From: an uncultured Eubacterium sp.
Lineage (GTDB): Bacteria > Bacillota > Clostridia > Lachnospirales > CAG-274
DNA length: 64,000 nt
Reading direction: 5' to 3'
Assembly: GCA_900551755.1 (NCBI GenBank)
Contig: URXK01000004.1
Location: 76,193 to 140,192, forward strand
The translations under genes were made by a program, and so were the position numbers. The notes beneath the pieces are model-generated. The model saw only the letters and a list, made by a program, of their open reading frames with translations, was not told the DNA's origin and made no database searches. The first letter of the stretch is position 1. Each line of letters begins with the position of its first letter. This document shows, piece by piece, positions 1 through 8,940 of this stretch.

Positions 1-1542
1 TTCTGGTGCAGTTATAGGTTGAAGTTCAAATTTATCTATAAGCACCTTCATAACACCTTCTGAAATAAAGGCTGGCATAGTTGGACCTAAATACATTCTC
101 TTGATACCTAGTGACAACAGTGTAAGCAATATACACACAGCCTTTTGTTCATACCAAGAAAGAACAAGAGTAAGAGGTAAATCACTAACAGAGCATTCAA
201 AAACTTCTGACAAAGCAACAGCAACCTTAATTGCACTATAGGCATCATTACATTGACCCATATCTAATATTCTAGGCAAGCCGTCAATTTCGCCTAAGTC
301 TAAGTCATTAAATCTATATTTACCACAAGCTAATGTTAATACCAAAGTATCCATAGGCGTCTGTTTAACAAATTCTGTATAATAATTTCTGCCTGGGTGA
401 GCACCATCACAGCCACCAACAAGAAAGATATGCTTAATATCTCCACTTTTAATAGCAGAAATAATTTTGTCGGCGTTAGCTAAAACTGTGCCGTGAGCAA
501 AGCCTGTTGTAAGCATATGGCCACCATTAATGCCACTCATACTTCTATCATTTTCATAGCCACCAAGCTGTAAAGCCTGCTCAATAATAGGTGTAAAATC
601 TTTGTATCCATTTTCATCACCCTCAATATGAGTAAGACCGTCATAACCTACAACTGAAGTAGTGTAAACTCTATCCCTATAGCTTTCTCGTGGAGGCATA
701 AGACAATTAGTAGTAAATAAAATAGGAGCTGGAATATTATCAAATTCCTTTTGCTGACTTTGCCAAGCTGTGCCGAAGTTACCAACTAAATGCTTGTATT
801 TTTTCAACTCTGGATAACCGTGAGCTGGCAACATTTCGCTATGTGTATAAATATTAATGCCCTTACCCTCTGTCTGTTCAAGAAGAAGTGACAAATCCTT
901 TAAGTCGTGACCAGACACAACAATAAATGGACCTTTCTTAATATCTACATTTACTCTTGTTGGTACTGGAGTGCCAAAGCTTTCTGTATTAGCTGTATCT
1001 AAAAGCTCCATACACTTTAAATTAACATTACCAAATTCCATAATAAGGTCAAGCCATTCCTCTGGTGTATGCTCTCTATTTATTTCATACAAGCCCTTGT
1101 AAAACCAGTTAGATACTTCCTCATCTTCATAGCCCAAGTTCATACTGTGATGAGCATAAGCTGCCATACCTTTTAAGCCAAAAAGAAGTGTAGATCGAAG
1201 TGAAACAATATCCGTATCACCGTCCCATAGTTGTACTAAGTCACAATCAAAATCATTACTTATCAAATTTAACTCTGCTCTTATTCTTTTAATAAAGGCT
1301 CTAATGGCATCATTATCAAAATTAACATTTGTGAGTGTAGTAAACAAACCGTCCATAAAAATACGGTCAGCCTCTTTAGAACTATAGTTATTTTCAACAG
1401 CAGCCGTTGCAAGGCGAATAAGCTCATAAACTAAATCATCTTGAATATTTGATGTTTCTGGCTGTTTGCCACATACACCAACCTTTATACACCCTTTATT
1501 ACCAGCTGTCTGCTGACACTGGAAACAAAACATATCAGACAT
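1..1542 (-). CDS. hcp: Hydroxylamine reductase / hybrid-cluster protein (3' end beyond window)
   Basis: This is an Fe-S enzyme of the cytoplasm, linked in other bacteria to nitric oxide and hydroxylamine detoxification. The frame stays open for 514 codons and runs off the window start, so perhaps 30 C-terminal residues are missing. The N-terminus reads MSDMFCFQCQQTA and carries cysteines at 6, 9, 18 and 24, the Cx2Cx8Cx5C pattern of the class found in anaerobes. The hybrid-cluster ligands known for the family are all visible: VSGHDLKD, TTNCLMPP, GGCDGAHPG, TLACGKYRF, DMGQCND and SWYEQKA. The start is the ATG at 1542, with AGGAGG about 7 nt upstream. It follows hemL by 63 nt, so it may be the last gene of the siroheme operon or have its own weak promoter. 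Confidence 0.93.
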   Translation of the reverse strand, partial: MSDMFCFQCQQTAGNKGCIKVGVCGKQPETSNIQDDLVYELIRLATAAVENNYSSKEADRIFMDGLFTTLTNVNFDNDAIRAFIKRIRAELNLISNDFDCDLVQLWDGDTDIVSLRSTLLFGLKGMAAYAHHSMNLGYEDEEVSNWFYKGLYEINREHTPEEWLDLIMEFGNVNLKCMELLDTANTESFGTPVPTRVNVDIKKGPFIVVSGHDLKDLSLLLEQTEGKGINIYTHSEMLPAHGYPELKKYKHLVGNFGTAWQSQQKEFDNIPAPILFTTNCLMPPRESYRDRVYTTSVVGYDGLTHIEGDENGYKDFTPIIEQALQLGGYENDRSMSGINGGHMLTTGFAHGTVLANADKIISAIKSGDIKHIFLVGGCDGAHPGRNYYTEFVKQTPMDTLVLTLACGKYRFNDLDLGEIDGLPRILDMGQCNDAYSAIKVAVALSEVFECSVSDLPLTLVLSWYEQKAVCILLTLLSLGIKRMYLGPTMPAFISEGVMKVLIDKFELQPITAPE

Positions 1543-1605
1543 AATATACCTCCTAAAAGTTTAGTCTAACATATTTTGCCTTTATGCCAATGTTTTATAC
1601 ATAAT

Positions 1606-2889
1606 TTATTTACTAAAATACTCCTCTATATCACTTAAAGTCTTAGCAATATTTTCTTCACTATGAGCTGATGATATAAACACAGCCTCATACTGACTTG
1701 CACCAAAGTAATTTCCTCTATCAATCATAAAGTTAAAGAATTTACTAAAGGCTTCAATATCTGCTTTTTTAGCCTCATCATAATTAGTAACCTTATTAGG
1801 TGTAAAGAATATAGTTGATAAAGAACCAATACCATTAACTGTGCAAGGCAAGCTATACTTATCAATAATGTTTTTAACGCCCTGTCTAAACATTTCACCA
1901 AGATTATTTATTTTTGCATAAATTTCCTTTTCATTTTTAAGTATTGTAAGCTGTGTTATACCAGCTCTCATAGCAATAGGGTTACCACTTAATGTACCAG
2001 CTTGATAAACATTGCCAACTGGAGAAACAACACTCATTACATCTTTTCTACCACCATAAGCACCAACTGGCATACCACCACCAATTATTTTGCCATAAGT
2101 AACTAAATCTGGCTTAATATCAAAGTAGCTACTTGCTCCTTCAAGCTGTAATCTAAAACCAGTTATTACCTCATCTAAAATAAGTAAAGCACCATTTTCT
2201 GTACAAATCTTTCTTAAATCACTTAAAAAGTTATTTTCTGGTAACACTACACCCATATTGGCTGCTACTGGCTCAACAATAACGCAAGCAATTTCATTTT
2301 TATTTTCATCAAATAATTTTTTAACAGAATCAATGTTATTATAAATAGCTGTTAATGTGTCTTTAACACAACCCTCTGGCACACCACTTGAGTCAGGTAC
2401 ACCGGCAGTCATAACACCTGAACCAGCCTTAACAAGCATTAAGTCAGCGTGACCGTGATAACAACCTTCAAACTTAATTACCTTATTTCTGCCAGTAAAG
2501 CCTCTTGCTGCTCTTATTGCACTCATAACAGCCTCAGTACCAGAATTAACCATTCTAATCATTTCAACAGCAGGCACAATATTGCAAATAAGCTCTGCCA
2601 TTTCAACTTCAAGCTCAGTTGATGCACCATAGCTCATACCCTTTTCAAGCTGTTTTTTAACAGCATCAAGAACTCTGTCATCATTATGACCAAGTATCAT
2701 AGGACCCCAAGAACCTATATAATCAATATATTTGTTTCCATCTTTATCATATAAATATTGAGCCTTAGCATTTTCAATAAATCTAGGCACACCACCTACT
2801 GAATTAAAGGCTCTAACTGGTGAATTGACACCACCTGGCATAACATCTATTGCTCTTTTAAAAAGCTCTGCTGATTTTTCAGTAAACAT
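1606..2889 (-). CDS. hemL: Glutamate-1-semialdehyde 2,1-aminomutase
   Basis: This PLP enzyme converts glutamate-1-semialdehyde to 5-aminolevulinate, the second step of the C5 tetrapyrrole pathway. The 427 residues match the family's full length. The N-terminal motif GGVNSPVRAF is typical of HemL, and the PLP lysine lies in TYGKIIGGGMPVGA. The start has a good AGGAGG site and touches the end of hemB, so the genes are probably translationally coupled. It is the last of the seven siroheme genes in transcription order, although its reaction comes second, directly after HemA. Confidence 0.97.
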   Translation of the reverse strand: MFTEKSAELFKRAIDVMPGGVNSPVRAFNSVGGVPRFIENAKAQYLYDKDGNKYIDYIGSWGPMILGHNDDRVLDAVKKQLEKGMSYGASTELEVEMAELICNIVPAVEMIRMVNSGTEAVMSAIRAARGFTGRNKVIKFEGCYHGHADLMLVKAGSGVMTAGVPDSSGVPEGCVKDTLTAIYNNIDSVKKLFDENKNEIACVIVEPVAANMGVVLPENNFLSDLRKICTENGALLILDEVITGFRLQLEGASSYFDIKPDLVTYGKIIGGGMPVGAYGGRKDVMSVVSPVGNVYQAGTLSGNPIAMRAGITQLTILKNEKEIYAKINNLGEMFRQGVKNIIDKYSLPCTVNGIGSLSTIFFTPNKVTNYDEAKKADIEAFSKFFNFMIDRGNYFGASQYEAVFISSAHSEENIAKTLSDIEEYFSK

Positions 2890-3869
2890 TACAAAGTTCC
2901 CTCCTTAATGTATTGTGCAATTTCCATAGCAAAATAAGTAATAAGTATGTCGCCACCAGCTCTATACATTGATAAGGCTGTTTCCTTAATTATTCTTTCT
3001 TCATCAATATAACCAAGCTTTGCACCAGCTTTAATCATTGAGTATTCACCACTAACACTATATAATGCTACAGGTTTATTAAATCTTTTCTTAACTTCCT
3101 TAACAACATCAAGATATGAAAGAGCTGGCTTAACCATTATAATATCTGCACCCTCATTTATATCAAGTTCAGCCTCTCTTATTGCCTCTCTTACATTTCT
3201 TGAATCCATTTGATATGACTTTCTGTCGCCAAATGATGGAGCTGAACCAGCAGCATCTCTAAAAGGACCATAAAAAGCTGAAGCATATTTTACTGAATAA
3301 GCCATAATAGGAATATTAATATATCCATTTTCATCAAGGGCATTTCTTAAATAGCCAATTCTGCCGTCCATCATATCAGAAGGAGCAATCATATCAGCAC
3401 CAGCTCTTATGTGAGATAAAGCAGTTTTAGCAAGAACTTCAAGGGTTTTATCATTATCAACATAATCTCCATCAAGTATGCCACAATGGCCGTGGGAAGT
3501 ATATTCACACATACAAACATCAGTTATGTAGAAAAGCTCTGGATAATTCTTCTTGCCATATCTTAAAGCCTTTTGAACAATACCATTGTCGTCCCAAGCA
3601 CTTGAGCCACATTCATCTTTATGGTCAGGTATACCAAACAAAAGAACAGCCTTAACACCAGATTTAACAATCTTTTCAAGTATTTCTCCCATTCTATCAA
3701 TACTCCAACGGTACTGATTAGGCATTGCCTCAATTTCTTCCTTAATATTTTCACCCTCTGTCACAAACATAGGATAAATAAGAGAATCAATAGGAATATG
3801 AGTTTCAGCCACCATATTTCTTAAAGTTTGAGTTGCTCTTAATCTTCTTGGTCTATCTTTTAAATTCAT
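2889..3869 (-). CDS. hemB: Delta-aminolevulinic acid dehydratase (porphobilinogen synthase)
   Basis: HemB condenses two 5-aminolevulinate molecules into porphobilinogen. The 326 residues are full length. The zinc-type cysteine cluster is visible in DVCMCEYTSHGHCG, and the Schiff-base lysine in IMVKPALSYLDV. The N-terminus RPRRLRATQTLRNMV is typical. It shares a base with the genes on both sides (hemL downstream, the CbiK-like gene upstream), as expected in a tightly packed operon. Confidence 0.97.
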   Translation of the reverse strand: MNLKDRPRRLRATQTLRNMVAETHIPIDSLIYPMFVTEGENIKEEIEAMPNQYRWSIDRMGEILEKIVKSGVKAVLLFGIPDHKDECGSSAWDDNGIVQKALRYGKKNYPELFYITDVCMCEYTSHGHCGILDGDYVDNDKTLEVLAKTALSHIRAGADMIAPSDMMDGRIGYLRNALDENGYINIPIMAYSVKYASAFYGPFRDAAGSAPSFGDRKSYQMDSRNVREAIREAELDINEGADIIMVKPALSYLDVVKEVKKRFNKPVALYSVSGEYSMIKAGAKLGYIDEERIIKETALSMYRAGGDILITYFAMEIAQYIKEGTL

Positions 3870-4480
3870 TATTCATTCACTATCCTTCTAACAATTAAGT
3901 CCATAATTTCATCATTATCAGCTAAGCCGTTATAGTCAACATTAGCCCTTATACCATTTTTTTCAAGGGCTGGTTTAAGTATATTTAACACATCATTTTG
4001 AAAATGATAGCCTGTACTTATCATTAAAGCCTTAATATTAACAGCTTTTATGCCCTTTAATTTATTTACAATGCTTGTATCATTTCCTGTTTGCCATATA
4101 AGAGAATTACCAAACATTTTAAAATCTATATTAGACCTATGAATACAATAAATAGTATTGCTGTTGCCTAAAATTTTATTAATTTCATCAAAATCATTTT
4201 TGTTATTAATAATAGGCTTTAATATTTTAATATCAAAACAATTATTATATTTTTTAATATCATTTATTACCTTATTACATATAACACCAGCATAGACAAA
4301 AAGAGGTAAAACTATAATACTATTAATATTTTTATTTTTAAGTTCTAATATTTTTTCATCTATGCTTTCATTTCTTATAATTATACTAAATATTTCATAA
4401 TTGGAGAATTGTATATTTAGCTTATTTATTAATTTTGTAGGTTTTGTTGAAAGAGTTATGACAACTATTGCCTTTTTCAT
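3869..4480 (-). CDS. CbiK-like sirohydrochlorin chelatase
   Basis: This 203-aa protein resembles CbiK, the anaerobic class II chelatase that inserts a metal into sirohydrochlorin. It has the two-half pattern of CbiK: an N-terminal VVITLSTKP strand, then LPLFVYAGV followed by an NDIKKY segment, and in the second half LMISTGYHFQND, which matches the CbiK segment carrying the second metal-binding histidine. A first candidate histidine is in TIYCIHRSN. The sequence is diverged and shorter than Salmonella CbiK (about 264 aa). Known CbiK proteins insert cobalt. Here no B12 genes are near and a siroheme sulfite reductase lies 8 kb upstream, so I infer iron insertion to make siroheme. Confidence 0.78.
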   Translation of the reverse strand: MKKAIVVITLSTKPTKLINKLNIQFSNYEIFSIIIRNESIDEKILELKNKNINSIIVLPLFVYAGVICNKVINDIKKYNNCFDIKILKPIINNKNDFDEINKILGNSNTIYCIHRSNIDFKMFGNSLIWQTGNDTSIVNKLKGIKAVNIKALMISTGYHFQNDVLNILKPALEKNGIRANVDYNGLADNDEIMDLIVRRIVNE

Positions 4481-5910
4481 TTTAACAAATCCTTTTTTAT
4501 TGCATTTATTATACCACTATCAGATGTATCTTTAGCAACAATATATTTTAAGCCATTTTTTTCTGCCTCATTAGCAGTTTTGTTACCTATGCAAACAGCT
4601 ATATAATTATTGTCATTTTCTCTTAACCCTTCAACTTCTGATGGACTAGCAAATACAACATAATCAACATTTTCATTTAATTGAGTTTTATTTATAACAG
4701 TTCTATATACAGCCTTATCTACATAAGAAACATTATTATCCTTTAAATAGTTTGTAAGCTCCTCTGCACCTTTTTCAGCTCTTAATATTAATACATTGTT
4801 AATACCATTTTTAACTATTTCTTTAGCCAACTCTAAGCCACTATGTTTTTTAGGCACAATATCAGCAATTAAACCATATTTCATCAATTCATTTGCAGTT
4901 TTTTTGCCAATAGCTACAACCTTTTTGTTATAAAATATTCTACTATCTTTTTTATCATTATAAAGCAATTTAAAAGCATACTGTACGCCTACAACACTAG
5001 TAAAAGCTATGCAATCACTTTCTTCAATATTTTTGTATATACTTTCTTCTATAGTTTCTGTTGATATACACGGCTTTACAACAACTGATGCACCATTTTC
5101 TCTTAACTCATTTACTAAATTTTCTGCTCTATTGTAAGGTCTAGCTACAACTATTTTTTTACCCTTTAACGGCAAATTTGAGTACCAATCAAATTTATCA
5201 GAATACTTGCAAACCTCACCTACAATTATTACTGACGGTGTCTTAAGGTTTTTAGCAGCCTCTGCTATATTTTCAAGAGTGGATACAACTTTTTTCTGCA
5301 TAGGCTCACCGCCTCTTTCAACTACGGCACAAGGCATATTTTTATCCATACCTGCACTAATAAGACCTTCTGTAATAACAGTAAGATTTTTAACACCCAT
5401 TAAAAACACAAGTGTGCCACCAATATCAACGCAAGCCTTAAAATTAATATTAAGGGGAGTACCCTTTTTGTTATGACCTGTTATAATATGCACAGAAGAT
5501 GCACAAGCTCTATGAGTAACAGGTATACCAGCATAAGCTGGTGCAGCTATAGATGATGTTACGCCAGAAATAACTCTAAAAGGTATATTCTCATTAACAA
5601 GAGCTTCTACTTCCTCTCCACCTCTGCCAAAAAGATAGCTGTCGCCACCCTTTAACCTAACAACATTTTTGCCCTCCTTAGCCTTAGCAACAATAATGTC
5701 ATTTATTTGGTCTTGAGGCAAAATATGCTTTGATGATTCTTTTCCAGCATTTATTTTTTCAGCATTTTCAGGTATAAGCTCCATAACACCTTCGCCCAAA
5801 AGTTTGTCATAAACTACTACTTCAGCATTTTTAAGAGCTTTTAATCCATCTATTGTCATTAATCCCGAAGTGCCAATTCCTGCACTTACAAGGGTTACTT
5901 TACCACTCAT
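4477..5910 (-). CDS. cobA-hemD: Fused uroporphyrinogen-III C-methyltransferase / uroporphyrinogen-III synthase
   Basis: The first ~245 residues are a SAM-dependent uroporphyrinogen-III methyltransferase (CobA/SUMT): VTLVSAGIGTSGLMTIDGLKAL, RLKGGDSYLFGRGGEEVEAL, and GIPVTHRACASSVHIITGH. The remaining ~230 residues form a uroporphyrinogen-III synthase (HemD), starting near LPLKGKKIVVARPYNRAENLV. The fusion closes hydroxymethylbilane to uroporphyrinogen III and methylates it to precorrin-2. The N-terminal glycine in the usual GPG-like motif is altered to SAGIGTSG, a mild divergence. This fusion order is known in clostridia. It overlaps the CbiK-like gene by 4 nt. Confidence 0.94.
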   Translation of the reverse strand: MSGKVTLVSAGIGTSGLMTIDGLKALKNAEVVVYDKLLGEGVMELIPENAEKINAGKESSKHILPQDQINDIIVAKAKEGKNVVRLKGGDSYLFGRGGEEVEALVNENIPFRVISGVTSSIAAPAYAGIPVTHRACASSVHIITGHNKKGTPLNINFKACVDIGGTLVFLMGVKNLTVITEGLISAGMDKNMPCAVVERGGEPMQKKVVSTLENIAEAAKNLKTPSVIIVGEVCKYSDKFDWYSNLPLKGKKIVVARPYNRAENLVNELRENGASVVVKPCISTETIEESIYKNIEESDCIAFTSVVGVQYAFKLLYNDKKDSRIFYNKKVVAIGKKTANELMKYGLIADIVPKKHSGLELAKEIVKNGINNVLILRAEKGAEELTNYLKDNNVSYVDKAVYRTVINKTQLNENVDYVVFASPSEVEGLRENDNNYIAVCIGNKTANEAEKNGLKYIVAKDTSDSGIINAIKKDLLK

Positions 5911-6773
5911 TATACCAACCTTTCTGCAAGTAAAATTCCTACTTTTTCTGGTTCATTTATATTACCATATATTTCAGCTTTCACTATTTTTCCATTAACT
6001 ATGTTAAATCCTCTTAAATAGATTTTGTTATCTTCAATAACACAAAAAGCTGCTGCTGGAGCAGAACAACCACCATTTAATTTTTTAATACAAGCTCTTT
6101 CTGCTCTTGCACAAATTTCAGATTTTTCATCACTTATTTCCTTTAAGTATTCAAATCCATTTCCTTTTTTGCATTGTACAGCAATAATGCCTTGTCCTGC
6201 TGCTGGCAAAATTTCATCAGCAGTAAACACTTTTGAAATTCTATCACCTAAGCCAAGTCTTTCAAGTCCAGCAGATGCAAGTATCAAAGCAGAGTATTCG
6301 CCACTATCAAGTTTACTTAATCTAGTAATAACATTGCCTCTAACAGGTTTAATTTCAGCATTAGGATACATAGCCTTAAACTGCATACTTCTTCTATTAC
6401 TTGAACAACCTATTGGCTTGTTAAAATCAATATCTGTTTTTCCTTTAGGCAACACAAGCACATCATAAGGATTTGCTCTTTTAGAATAAGCAATAACAGG
6501 CAATTCTTCACTTACTTCCATAGGCATATCCTTTAAGCTATGTACTGTAATATCTGCTCTGTTTTCCATAAGTGCAATATCAAGTTCTTTAACAAATAAG
6601 CCCTTTCCACCAACCTTATCAAGGGTTTTGTTTAGTATTTTATCACCTGTAGTTTTCATTGTTACAAGGCTTGTTTCAACATTGCTATATTTATTTTTAA
6701 TTTCAGAAATAATAATTTCAGACTGTATAACAGCTAATTTACTTTCTCTACTGCCTACTCTTATTTTTTGCAT
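5910..6773 (-). CDS. hemC: Porphobilinogen deaminase (hydroxymethylbilane synthase)
   Basis: HemC polymerises four porphobilinogens into hydroxymethylbilane. The dipyrromethane-cofactor cysteine is in LNGGCSAPAAAF. The N-terminus RVGSRESKLAVIQ and the HSLKDMPME motif with its catalytic Asp region are typical. At 287 aa it is slightly shorter than most homologues (about 310), with the loss at the C-terminus. Its start overlaps the upstream dehydrogenase gene by 13 nt. Confidence 0.96.
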   Translation of the reverse strand: MQKIRVGSRESKLAVIQSEIIISEIKNKYSNVETSLVTMKTTGDKILNKTLDKVGGKGLFVKELDIALMENRADITVHSLKDMPMEVSEELPVIAYSKRANPYDVLVLPKGKTDIDFNKPIGCSSNRRSMQFKAMYPNAEIKPVRGNVITRLSKLDSGEYSALILASAGLERLGLGDRISKVFTADEILPAAGQGIIAVQCKKGNGFEYLKEISDEKSEICARAERACIKKLNGGCSAPAAAFCVIEDNKIYLRGFNIVNGKIVKAEIYGNINEPEKVGILLAERLV

Positions 6774-7198
6774 AATATTTCTCCTCTAATTCTTTTAGCA
6801 GTTGCTTTAACAAGACTATGTTGTGTACCATCAGACACAACACCTACACACAAATCCTCATTAAGGCATAATGCTGGAAAATAGAATGTACACTCCTCAT
6901 AACAATCAGCTACACTAACAAATATGTTTTTATTTTTACATAATTGATATATTCTATGATTTACTTGTCTATCATTAGTAGCAGCAACAACTATAAAAGA
7001 ATTATCTATATCACTATCTTCAAACTTTCTATTGATATATTTTATATTGTTACCATTAATATTTTTAATAGTTTCTGAAATAACAGTAACATTAGCACCA
7101 AAATCAGCAAGAATTTTTGCTCTCCTCATACCAATATTGCCACCACCAACAACTAAAACATTTTTACCTTCAATATCTATAAACAAAGGAAATTTCAT
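6761..7198 (-). CDS. Precorrin-2 dehydrogenase (SirC-type)
   Basis: This 145-aa NAD-binding protein oxidises precorrin-2 to sirohydrochlorin. It has the Rossmann motif VVGGGNIGMRRAKIL and the VADCYEECTFYFPA segment that carries the conserved aspartate of the Met8/CysG/SirC family. It is short, keeping the dehydrogenase core but little of the C-terminal part. That fits a dedicated dehydrogenase working with a separate chelatase, the CbiK-like protein two genes downstream. Confidence 0.9.
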   Translation of the reverse strand: MKFPLFIDIEGKNVLVVGGGNIGMRRAKILADFGANVTVISETIKNINGNNIKYINRKFEDSDIDNSFIVVAATNDRQVNHRIYQLCKNKNIFVSVADCYEECTFYFPALCLNEDLCVGVVSDGTQHSLVKATAKRIRGEILCKK

Positions 7199-8346
7199 AA
7201 TCTTGCCCTATCCTTAATTCGGTTGTAACATTCTTCAATTACTTCTGGTGTAATAGTTTCTTTAATAGCTCCAAATATCATATCAGCAGTTTTAGAGGCG
7301 ATAGGCTTAACATTATCTTCATCAAAACCCATTGACACAGATATTCTTTTAGCTATAATATCTTTTATATTTTCAATAGTTTCAATAGACTCTCTATAAT
7401 TAAACCAATTCATATATTCAGACACACCGTCATCAATTTTTTCATATACAGAATTATCAATATAACTATCTACTTCAAAATCATCAATATTATAGTAAGT
7501 TATATTTTTATTTTCATAAACACTGGCTTCAATATCTCTAGGCACAGCCAAATCCACAATATATTTTGGCAACAATATATTATCACACATTGTATTGGTT
7601 AATGTATAGTGAGGGCTTTTTGTAGCACTTATTAAAATATCGCAGCCATTAATGGCGTCAATCCTTTTGTCATAATCAATGCACTTACAACCATAAGGAA
7701 CAATATTTTCAGTATGTCTGTAATGTCTTAAAGTTATAGTAACTAAAGCACCATTTTTAACTAACAATCTAGCAACTAACAAACCTACCTTGCCATTGCC
7801 AATTACAACACATTTCTTATCTTTTAAACTACCTAATTCATTAATTAACTTGTCAACAGCCTTATTAGCTGAAGTCAATCTGAAACTGTCTGCCGAATTA
7901 GTTACAGCCTTTTTGCCTGTAGAAACAGCAATTCTAAAAAGAACATCAAGTTCAGAATCAATACAATTACAACCTCTGCTTAAATCAGCACTTTGATTAA
8001 TTTGTGTAATTATTTGACTTTCACCCTTTATTGCAGAATTAACTCCGCAGGCAGTTTCAATAATATGATATATTACTTGACTATCTTTGTAAACATTTAT
8101 TTTGTCACAAAAATCAGCCTTATTTACATTATAATACTTTACATATATATCTACAATATCAATTTCATTATCTGCTGATATATATAATTCACTTCTGTTG
8201 CAGGTTGACAATATGACACAGCCTTTAACACCACTTAAGCCACATATATTAGTCATTATTTCTTTTGCTCTGTCATCATTAGCCGACAATTTTTCTCTCA
8301 AATAAAGTGGAGTATTTTTGTAATCTACACCAGCCGATATAAGCAT
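7195..8346 (-). CDS. hemA: Glutamyl-tRNA reductase
   Basis: HemA reduces glutamyl-tRNA(Glu) to glutamate-1-semialdehyde and opens the tetrapyrrole pathway. The catalytic cysteine lies in CVILSTCNRSELY, and the NADPH site in VVIGNGKVGLLVAR. The open frame extends to 8391, but I place the start at the ATG at 8346 (MLISAGVDYKNTPL) because AGGGTGA lies 6 nt before it and the homologous sequence begins there. That gives 383 aa; the C-terminal dimerisation helix is on the short side. It is the first gene of the siroheme operon. Confidence 0.95.
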   Translation of the reverse strand: MLISAGVDYKNTPLYLREKLSANDDRAKEIMTNICGLSGVKGCVILSTCNRSELYISADNEIDIVDIYVKYYNVNKADFCDKINVYKDSQVIYHIIETACGVNSAIKGESQIITQINQSADLSRGCNCIDSELDVLFRIAVSTGKKAVTNSADSFRLTSANKAVDKLINELGSLKDKKCVVIGNGKVGLLVARLLVKNGALVTITLRHYRHTENIVPYGCKCIDYDKRIDAINGCDILISATKSPHYTLTNTMCDNILLPKYIVDLAVPRDIEASVYENKNITYYNIDDFEVDSYIDNSVYEKIDDGVSEYMNWFNYRESIETIENIKDIIAKRISVSMGFDEDNVKPIASKTADMIFGAIKETITPEVIEECYNRIKDRARL

Positions 8347-8432
8347 AAATTTCACCCTGCTTTCATTTTTTCTATAAATAGCAATATGCAAGACACAAAA
8401 AATTGGTCCTGCATATTATTTATAATGTACAT

Positions 8433-8486
8433 ATTTCCTATATACTTACTATGTTTTAATTATATCATAATTCCGTAATTTGTCAA
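8433..8486 (-). promoter_or_regulatory. Promoter of the siroheme operon with possible operator
   Basis: On the minus strand, TTGACA (8481-8486) and TATAAT (8459-8464) are separated by 16 nt. Just downstream, over the expected start site, the plus strand reads TTTCCTATATACTTACTATG. A similar TTTCCTA-type word occurs at the trx and sbp promoters, making it a candidate site for a shared sulfur regulator. Confidence 0.65.
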
Positions 8487-8529
8487 TATATACCAATATT
8501 TATTTTTAATGAAATTTTTATCAATTATT

Positions 8530-8940
8530 TTAAATACAATAATCGTAAATATCGTTTTTAAGTTTTTCGTCTTCTAATAAATCAGAAATAGTAACACTAT
8601 CCATATAGTTATTGACAGTATTACATAGACCTTGCCAAAAATCACAAAATGACTCAGCACCATCTATATGCTCAACAGATACAGTTCCGTCAATAGTTCT
8701 TATTATACTGCCAAGAGTATATTGGTCAGCAGACTTTGAAAGAGAATAACCACCCTTTGAACCTCTATGACTTCTAACAAGTCCAGATTTACAGAGTACA
8801 TTTACTATCTGTTCCAAATACTTAGCAGAAATGTTTTCCTTTTCTGCAATTTCCTTCATTGAAATTGTACCCTTATTTTCATTTTTTGCAAGGGCAAGCA
8901 TTAACAATATTGAATATATGGTTTTCTTTGATAGTTTCAT
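8530..8940 (-). CDS. Rrf2-family transcriptional regulator (CymR/IscR-like)
   Basis: This 136-aa winged-helix protein starts MKLSKKTIYSILLMLALA and has the Rrf2 recognition segment ISAKYLEQIVNVLCKSGLVRSHRG followed by GGYSLSK. Family members CymR and IscR sense cysteine status or Fe-S clusters. The cysteines (SFCDFWQGLC and the C-terminal YDYCI) do not match the spacing of the IscR cluster exactly. It is the last gene of the sulfite-reductase and homocysteine operon, overlapping trxB, so control of sulfur genes in the manner of CymR is the likely role; this is inferred from context. Confidence 0.88.
   Translation of the reverse strand: MKLSKKTIYSILLMLALAKNENKGTISMKEIAEKENISAKYLEQIVNVLCKSGLVRSHRGSKGGYSLSKSADQYTLGSIIRTIDGTVSVEHIDGAESFCDFWQGLCNTVNNYMDSVTISDLLEDEKLKNDIYDYCI

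Noticed and set aside
3869..4480. Assignment as a protoheme ferrochelatase
   Set aside because: No HemE, HemG or HemN genes are near, and the two-half motif pattern fits CbiK rather than HemH.
6025..6468. A 147-codon plus-strand frame opposite hemC
   Set aside because: It lies entirely antisense to a well-supported gene and mirrors its codon bias; no ribosome site.
8347..8432. Search for a riboswitch or T-box in the hemA leader
   Set aside because: The leader is under 110 nt and shows no T-box motif, conserved riboswitch core or terminator hairpin.
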